Shown piece after piece: positions 59,710-64,000 of a stretch of DNA of 64,000 bases. The position numbers and the translations under genes were made by a program. The DNA is taken from NCBI RefSeq assembly GCF_001905145.1, contig NZ_LWLB01000023.1:310001-374000 (forward strand), written 5' to 3'. How positions within the stretch are numbered: position 1 is the stretch's first letter; every line of letters begins with the position of its first letter. The notes beneath the pieces are model-generated. The model did not search any database. It saw nothing but the letters and a program-made list of their open reading frames with translations, and had not been told where the DNA came from. Source of the DNA: Nocardiopsis sp. TSRI0078. Lineage in GTDB: Bacteria > Actinomycetota > Actinomycetes > Streptosporangiales > Streptosporangiaceae.

Positions 59710-60636
59710 TCAACCCTCGGCCCCCGGGGAGAGGGCTTCGATCTGGAGGGCGAGGTTCTGTGCCTGCACCAGGGAACCGAGCGCCTCGTTCTGCTGGGGA
59801 TGAGCGGCCTGGGCCTCGGCTGCCTGGTTTGCGATCGCGTCGAACTCGGCGGCCGCACGCCGGTCCTGCTCTTCCAGCTCGGCGGCTCGTACCTTGTCGG
59901 CGTAGGACTCCAACATGCGGATACGCGCCTCGACTTCCGCGACGTCCTCCGCCAGAACGGCACGAGCGCGCTCGGCCGCCTGCCGGCTGCGCTCCCCCGG
60001 GACGGGCGTGCTGTCGATTCTGTGCCGGATCCTGGTCTGTTGGGCCAGGCTCTGGGCCAGGGACCATTCGACGTCGGCCAGGACCACCCGGTTGCGGACC
60101 TCGTCCAGAAGCAGCCCCTGCCGGTGCAACGACGAACCGAGTACGGCGTCCACCGCCCGCTGGGCACGGCCGAACAGCGCGTTCGAGGTGTGGTCGAGCA
60201 TGTCGGAGGTCACATACCGCCCCCGAAACCCGGTAACGAGATGTGCGGGGTCCTGAGCACGGGCACGTTCCACCACCCGGGCGGCCCGACGTTGGAGGAA
60301 GTACCACAGCACGATAGCGACGACAGGCGCAAGAAGACCGATGGCCCAAAGTGCCTCGATCGAGTTCTCCAGGAGGAGGATCAGTACGGCTCCGGCTACG
60401 AGGAAGAAGACCGTTATCGGGGTCCCGCCATCGAGGAGCTTCTTCGGTGCCCCGGGGTACTCTCGCCCGACCCTCTCCTGAGGCGATCGCTGTTCGAGCG
60501 CACAGCGCAGAACCCGGGCCTGGTCCGCACCGATCTCGGGATGCAGGGCGACACGCCGGGAGTCAGCCGGCTTGAATCCATGTTCATCCGAAATCTTGCT
60601 GCTCTCCCGTTCTCCCACCGCGGAAGAGGGCGGCAC
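59710..60636 (-). CDS. Membrane/coiled-coil protein, paralogue of the gene at 61868
   Basis: A 308-residue protein. The N-terminal about 70 residues are charged, followed by two adjacent membrane helices (PITVFFLVAGAVLILLLENS and WAIGLLAPVVAIVLWYFLQR) and then a helical cytoplasmic domain to the end. Blocks shared with the paralogue include DPAHL, RAQRAVDAVLGSSLHRQGLL, RVVLADVEWSLAQSL, RHRIDSTPVPGERSRQAAER and a C-terminal coiled coil (about 215-260). Family unknown to me beyond being conserved in actinobacteria. It follows the nuclease gene by 21 bp, so cotranscription is likely. GTG 60636 is the best available start though it lacks a clear ribosome binding site. Confidence 0.72.
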   Translation of the reverse strand: MPPSSAVGERESSKISDEHGFKPADSRRVALHPEIGADQARVLRCALEQRSPQERVGREYPGAPKKLLDGGTPITVFFLVAGAVLILLLENSIEALWAIGLLAPVVAIVLWYFLQRRAARVVERARAQDPAHLVTGFRGRYVTSDMLDHTSNALFGRAQRAVDAVLGSSLHRQGLLLDEVRNRVVLADVEWSLAQSLAQQTRIRHRIDSTPVPGERSRQAAERARAVLAEDVAEVEARIRMLESYADKVRAAELEEQDRRAAAEFDAIANQAAEAQAAHPQQNEALGSLVQAQNLALQIEALSPGAEG

Positions 60637-60657
60637 GGTGGCCGTGCCGCCCGGGTC

Positions 60658-61740
60658 TCATCCCAGGTAGTTGCGCACCGACTCGCGGATCTTCTCCGCG
60701 TGGAGGTAGATCTCGTCGACGGAGCCCAGTGGGTGGCGGGTCTCGTTCTTCTCAGCGTCGAAGGTGCCGAGATACTTCTTCGACCTGGCGTTGAAGTGCA
60801 GGCGCGCGATCGGCTTGCGGTTGTTGTCGTCCAGTAGGACGGCGAAGTAGCTCTTGGAGTCCCGCTGCGAGATCCGCTGGGGCTTGACCTCACTGCACGC
60901 GATCGCCTTGACGACCTGGTAGCCCTCCAGCTCCTCCAGGGTGGTCTCGATGCCCGTGCCGCGCTCCAGGTCCTCCTCCGCCACGTCCTCGCTGCTGACC
61001 GGGTCCGCCTCGGCCTGCGGGCGGGTGGACTCCAGAGCCTTCTTCAGCCGGACGTTGACCTGGTCGTCGAGGAAGGCCGAGGCGGCCTCTCGGACGAGCG
61101 GCGTGAACTGCTCGCGCGCCCGCCTGGTGAAGGCCTTGTCATAGACGCGTCCGGCGAAGAACTTCACCCAGTCGGCGTCGGGCTCCTGGAACTGCTCGGC
61201 CAGCGTGCGCTTGATCGCTCCGATGTACTTGAGCTTCTCCGCGGCGTCGATGACCGAGTTCAGGTCGAAGGAGGCCTTGGTCAGCTTGTGCAGCTCGGGC
61301 AGGAGGCTCTCGTCGACGTCGCCCAGGTCGAGCACCATGAACGGCCTGGAGTCCATGCGGTTCGGCGCTTCGAGGTCGGTGTAGAAGCGGTACTCCACCC
61401 CGTTGGTGAGGACCGCGATCCTCGCGTTGGTGACGGAGAAGTACCGGTAGAGCTGTGAGGCGTGTTCGACCCTCAACTCACCGTTCGACTTCTTACACTC
61501 GATGAGCATCTGCACCTCGTTTTCGTGCATGATGGCATAGTCGACCTTCTCCCCCTTCTTCACCCCGACATCGGCGGTGAATTCGGGAACCACCTCGCGC
61601 GGATCGAAGACGTCGTATCCGAGGACCGTCGCGATGAAGGGCATGACGAACGCGTTCTTCGCCGCCTCCTCGGTCTGGGTCATCTCGCGCTGCTTCTGCA
61701 CCTTGGCGCTGAGCGCGGAAACCTTCTCTTCGAATTCCAC
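60658..61740 (-). CDS. Solitary type I restriction HsdR-N-like PD-(D/E)xK nuclease
   Basis: A 360-residue protein. The first 100 residues match the HsdR N-terminal nuclease domain: MTQTEEAAKNAFVMPFIATV, LGYDVFDPREVVPEFTADVG and the catalytic residues Asp67 (KVDYAI), Glu81 and Lys83 (MLIECKKSNGE), with Q95LYRYF as the QxxxY motif. Middle part is helical; the C-terminal 100 residues (AIACSEVKPQRISQRDSKSY, FNARSKKYLGTFDAEKNETR) form a separate beta-rich domain. No helicase motor, HsdM or HsdS is nearby. GTG 61740 has GAAGGG five bases upstream. A perfect palindrome at 61763-61780 overlaps its probable promoter. Confidence 0.85.
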   Translation of the reverse strand: MEFEEKVSALSAKVQKQREMTQTEEAAKNAFVMPFIATVLGYDVFDPREVVPEFTADVGVKKGEKVDYAIMHENEVQMLIECKKSNGELRVEHASQLYRYFSVTNARIAVLTNGVEYRFYTDLEAPNRMDSRPFMVLDLGDVDESLLPELHKLTKASFDLNSVIDAAEKLKYIGAIKRTLAEQFQEPDADWVKFFAGRVYDKAFTRRAREQFTPLVREAASAFLDDQVNVRLKKALESTRPQAEADPVSSEDVAEEDLERGTGIETTLEELEGYQVVKAIACSEVKPQRISQRDSKSYFAVLLDDNNRKPIARLHFNARSKKYLGTFDAEKNETRHPLGSVDEIYLHAEKIRESVRNYLG

Positions 61741-61762
61741 AAAGACCCTTCTACGACAATAC

Positions 61763-61780
61763 TGTCAGGGAACCCTGACA
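61763..61780. promoter_or_regulatory. 18-bp palindromic operator upstream of the nuclease gene
   Basis: TGTCAGGG-AA-CCCTGACA has perfect 8-bp arms with a 2-bp centre, 22 bp before the nuclease start codon. On the minus strand it overlaps TTGTCA and lies just upstream of TATTGT, so it may sit over a promoter. As a hairpin it would be short; the absence of a T-tract argues against a terminator. Confidence 0.6.
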
Positions 61781-61867
61781 AGGGACAAAGGCCGGCAGCC
61801 ATGGGTCGACACATTCGTTATCACGACCGGGGCGCTCTGACGGCCGCTGAGCCTCCGGTCGAAGAAC

Positions 61868-62710
61868 TCACGTATCGAGCGCGGCAGGCCCTTCCCGGGA
61901 GGCGAGGAGGCCTGCGATGTGCTGCCCGGTGTCACGGGCACGCGACAGTGAGTCCAGGGACTCGGAGTCGACCTTGGCCGCCGCGTGGATCCAGGGGTCC
62001 TCCACCCGTATGTCGTCCAGACGCAGGGCGTGGGCCCGGTCGACCAGTTCCCTCTCCGCCTCGACGACCTGGTCGGCCATCCGGACGATGGTGTCGATCT
62101 GGCGCACGGTCTCCTCCTGTTCCCTGTCCAGGGAGGCCAGGGCGCGTGCGGCGGCCTGGCGGCTGCGGTCACCCGAGACCGGGACCGCCCCGATGCGGTG
62201 GCGCCGTTCGGACTGGCTCAGGACCTGTCGGGCGATGCTCCACTCGACATCGTTCAGCACCACCTCCTCCTGCGCCCGGTCGTTGAGGATGCCCCTCTCG
62301 TGCAGGGGCGAGCCCAGGATGCGTGCGACCGCACGCTGGGCCCGCACCAGCAGGTCGCGCTCTCGCGCGTGCAGGTGCGCGGGGTCGACACAGCGTTCCG
62401 CGTTCTCCTGGAGGAGGCGTTCCAGGAGGCCCTCCCTGTGGGACAGCCAGATCGAAGTACCGCCTTTGCCGACCACGGCCATCAGCACGAAAACCCCGAT
62501 GGCGACAGCCGGATCATCCGTTGCGAAGAGAATGCCCATGAAGACGAAAAGCGCCGCCCCGGCCCCTATCCAGTCGAACTCCTTGCTGGACTTCCTCATC
62601 TGTCGGCGCTGCTCCTCCCACTCCTCGGGGGTTCTCCGCAGAGCCAGGAGGGTGTGCTCCGGGAGTGCGGGGTCGATGCTGAGCCTGGACGGTGTGGCGT
62701 TCTCGGACAC
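61868..62710 (-). CDS. Membrane/coiled-coil protein, paralogue of the gene at 59710
   Basis: A 280-residue protein. An N-terminal charged region of about 60 residues (RRTPEEWEEQRRQMRKSSKE) precedes two membrane helices (WIGAGAALFVFMGILFAT and AVAIGVFVLMAVVGKGG). The helical domain shares RAQRAVARILGSPLHERGIL, EVVLNDVEWSIARQVL and RHRIGAVPVSGDRSRQAAAR with the 59710 protein. The C-terminus is coiled-coil (about 195-235). GTG 62710 has AAGGAGG six bases upstream. It lies 34 bp downstream of the zinc-ribbon-like gene. Function unknown; the topology suggests a membrane sensor or scaffold with a cytoplasmic helical tail. Confidence 0.75.
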   Translation of the reverse strand: MSENATPSRLSIDPALPEHTLLALRRTPEEWEEQRRQMRKSSKEFDWIGAGAALFVFMGILFATDDPAVAIGVFVLMAVVGKGGTSIWLSHREGLLERLLQENAERCVDPAHLHARERDLLVRAQRAVARILGSPLHERGILNDRAQEEVVLNDVEWSIARQVLSQSERRHRIGAVPVSGDRSRQAAARALASLDREQEETVRQIDTIVRMADQVVEAERELVDRAHALRLDDIRVEDPWIHAAAKVDSESLDSLSRARDTGQHIAGLLASREGPAALDT

Positions 62711-62744
62711 GGACTGCCTCCTTGGGATGTTCCGGACAGGGGGT

Positions 62745-63314
62745 CTAGCGGCACGGGCGCCCGTGCCGCCGGGCCAGGGCCTCCGCACGGAGCCGCCGAA
62801 AGTCGTCCATCGTTACCCTGATCCGCCGTCCCACCTGGGCGAGAAGCCGCCGCTCCTCCCCCAGGGCGCGCTCGCAGATCTCCAGCGTCCGCTCCGGATG
62901 CCTGGCCAGGAACCCGTTCGCCCGGGTGCGCATCCTGTTCAGCTCGGGAACGTCGATGGGTCTGGGCCCGGGGGTGAACCTCTCCGTACGGAGCCCGGAC
63001 CTGCCACCCGACGGCCTCGCCCCGCCCGGGGACCCGCCGCCCCGACCGGGGCGGACCACCTTCCACCCCGGGTCGACCGGCAGGGGCTCACGGGGCCGAG
63101 GAGCACGCGGCGCCTCCCTGCCCCAGTGCCTGCGGCAGCGCAACTCCCGGTTGGTACCCCCGAAGTCGTGCTCCTGGTCGGGGCGCTCCCAGAGGACGGA
63201 CATGCTCGCGTTCTCGTCCGTGCATCCCGGATACCCGCAGCGGTTTCCGGTGTGGCCGGTGCCGACCGCGCGGGGGACGCGTCGGCCGGACTTCGAGGAA
63301 TCGTACTTCGTCAC
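62745..63314 (-). CDS. Zinc-ribbon-like Cys/His protein, first gene of the operon
   Basis: A 189-residue basic protein. The N-terminal half has a Cys/His cluster (NRCGYPGCTDENASMS, then RCRRHWGR) of a treble-clef or zinc-ribbon type; the middle is Pro/Gly/Arg-rich and probably disordered. The C-terminus is helical (RTRANGFLARHPERTLEICE, then VGRRIRVTMDDFRRLRAEAL). GTG 63314 was chosen; no strong ribosome binding site. Transcribed from the AT-rich promoter at about 63457-63489. Nucleic-acid binding is a guess from basicity and zinc ligands. Confidence 0.6.
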   Translation of the reverse strand: MTKYDSSKSGRRVPRAVGTGHTGNRCGYPGCTDENASMSVLWERPDQEHDFGGTNRELRCRRHWGREAPRAPRPREPLPVDPGWKVVRPGRGGGSPGGARPSGGRSGLRTERFTPGPRPIDVPELNRMRTRANGFLARHPERTLEICERALGEERRLLAQVGRRIRVTMDDFRRLRAEALARRHGRPCR

Positions 63315-63456
63315 CGCGTCCTCCGATCCGCAGTGACAGGGACCGTGTCCCCTCCGGGACCGGAGCCCTGCCTGAAGGCAACCTCCGGGTCGCATGACCC
63401 CGGAGGCCTGCGCCGCCGCCCGAACCTCGCGATCTCACTACGACGTCGCTTCATCA

Positions 63457-63489
63457 AGCATACACACTAAGTCTGTGAATATAGTTAAC
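63457..63489 (-). promoter_or_regulatory. AT-rich promoter with GTTAACTATATTCACAG box
   Basis: On the minus strand GTTAACTATATTCACAG (63489-63473) is followed 8 bases later by a TGTATGCTT -10-like element (63464-63456). It is nearly the same element and layout as at 4065-4097. It lies about 145 bp upstream of the zinc-ribbon-like gene. The remaining 63490-63879 contains no recognised gene. Confidence 0.5.
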
Positions 63490-63879
63490 AATCAAGTTTC
63501 GGCCGTCGGCGCGGCACCCCGACGAGTCCCGGTGCCCCACGGCACCGAACGAACCCCTTCTCCACGCTCAACGGCGCTCCTCGCGAACTCCGTACTGCTT
63601 GCGGCACCCGGTCCTGGTCACTCGCCCACCGCCACAAGGGCCGGTACCCGCCCTGGCGGGCGGTGGTCGTCCACGGACGCGCCCCGGGTGCACTCGGAGG
63701 AGGTCCTGTCGAGGTCGACGCTGTAGGCCATCAGCCCGGGACCCCTGACTGACCACCTACGGCGCTCCTACGACACCGCGGTGCGTGCGTAACCGGACCC
63801 GCGCGATACCGGTCCCCCAGAGCCCCTGCGCACCGCCGGCGGGGCCGGGCCACGCACGGAGGGGCTATAGGAGTTCTCT

Positions 63880-64000
63880 ATGGCATCCACTCACATTTAC
63901 TCTTTGCGTCTCATTCTTTTCTGGGCGTACCGTAAAAATATCGACGGGGCGCCCACTGCGGTTCATTCGAATATTCGCGCGCTGCGCACGTCGATCCTTC
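63880..64000 (+). CDS. Possible start of a gene continuing beyond the window
   Basis: ATG 63880 with AGGAG about seven bases upstream opens a frame of 40 codons without stop to the window end (MASTHIYSLRLILFWAYRKN onward). Third-position GC is only about 60 percent, far below the surrounding genes, so it is either recently acquired DNA or a non-coding AT-rich promoter zone. Confidence 0.35.
   Translation, partial: MASTHIYSLRLILFWAYRKNIDGAPTAVHSNIRALRTSIL

Overview
The window is very GC-rich chromosomal DNA from an actinomycete. I infer a Nocardiopsis-like filamentous actinobacterium from the strong G/C third-position bias, frequent GTG starts, GTGA/ATGA stop-start overlaps, two S-adenosyl methyltransferases of the actinobacterial DUF574 type, a FurA-catalase pair and an aerobic cobalamin pathway of actinobacterial layout. 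No rRNA, tRNA, CRISPR array or replication origin was seen. I worked from the sequence alone, so family names rest on recognised motifs and gene order, not on database searches.

Region 1 (1-15.9 kb) is housekeeping and accessory: a YchJ-like end, a DUF981 membrane protein, two tandem DUF574 methyltransferases sharing an identical 86-bp block, a DUF4352 protein, a secreted class A beta-lactamase-fold protein, a secreted alpha/beta hydrolase, a glucose-dehydrogenase-type oxidoreductase, furA-katA with an operator-like palindrome, an ankyrin protein, a cupin, a malonyl-CoA-synthetase-like ligase, a FUSC transporter, an SdpI-like protein and a StyA-like monooxygenase.

Region 2 (15.9-38.2 kb) is the cobalamin locus. 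Four cobalamin riboswitches control four transcription units: btuFCD (+); cobN-cobF-cobQ::cobK (+); a BchID/ChlID-type chelatase, cobO and cobB::cobC (-); and cobG-cobH-cobIJ-cobM (-). cobL stands alone between the two minus-strand units. Together they import B12, convert precorrin-2 to hydrogenobyrinic acid, amidate it, insert cobalt, adenosylate it and make cobyric acid plus an aminopropanol-type precursor. A dispersed GC-rich repeat family, not described to my knowledge, occurs at least seven times here and mostly lies in frame inside genes: tandem copies in the BtuD N-terminus, one at the CobQ N-terminus, one bridging CobQ and CobK into a single reading frame, and one inside CobG. CobG also appears to lack its C-terminal Fe-S/siroheme half.

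Region 3 (38.3-51.8 kb) is accessory. A 222-bp near-identical duplication of the 5' end of a DUF421/YetF gene (42219-42440 and 51204-51425) and two different IS3-type OrfA remnants bracket about 8.8 kb. That segment carries a compact type III polyketide synthase cluster (UbiA prenyltransferase, methyltransferase, acyl-CoA dehydrogenase, PKS), an SDR, a phospholipase D-like protein and a DUF1622 protein.

Region 4 (51.9-64 kb) holds small conserved genes (YdcF, a translationally coupled Fic pair, MmcQ-like, metallo-beta-lactamase fold, Tat-exported amidase, CYTH). It ends with a minus-strand run of four genes: a Cys/His zinc-ribbon-like protein, two paralogous membrane/coiled-coil proteins and, between them, a solitary HsdR-N-type PD-(D/E)xK nuclease. 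The nuclease has its own palindromic operator. The run's promoter shares an unusual box with the promoter of the DUF4352 gene at the other end of the window. This run is the best candidate for an undescribed, possibly defensive, system.
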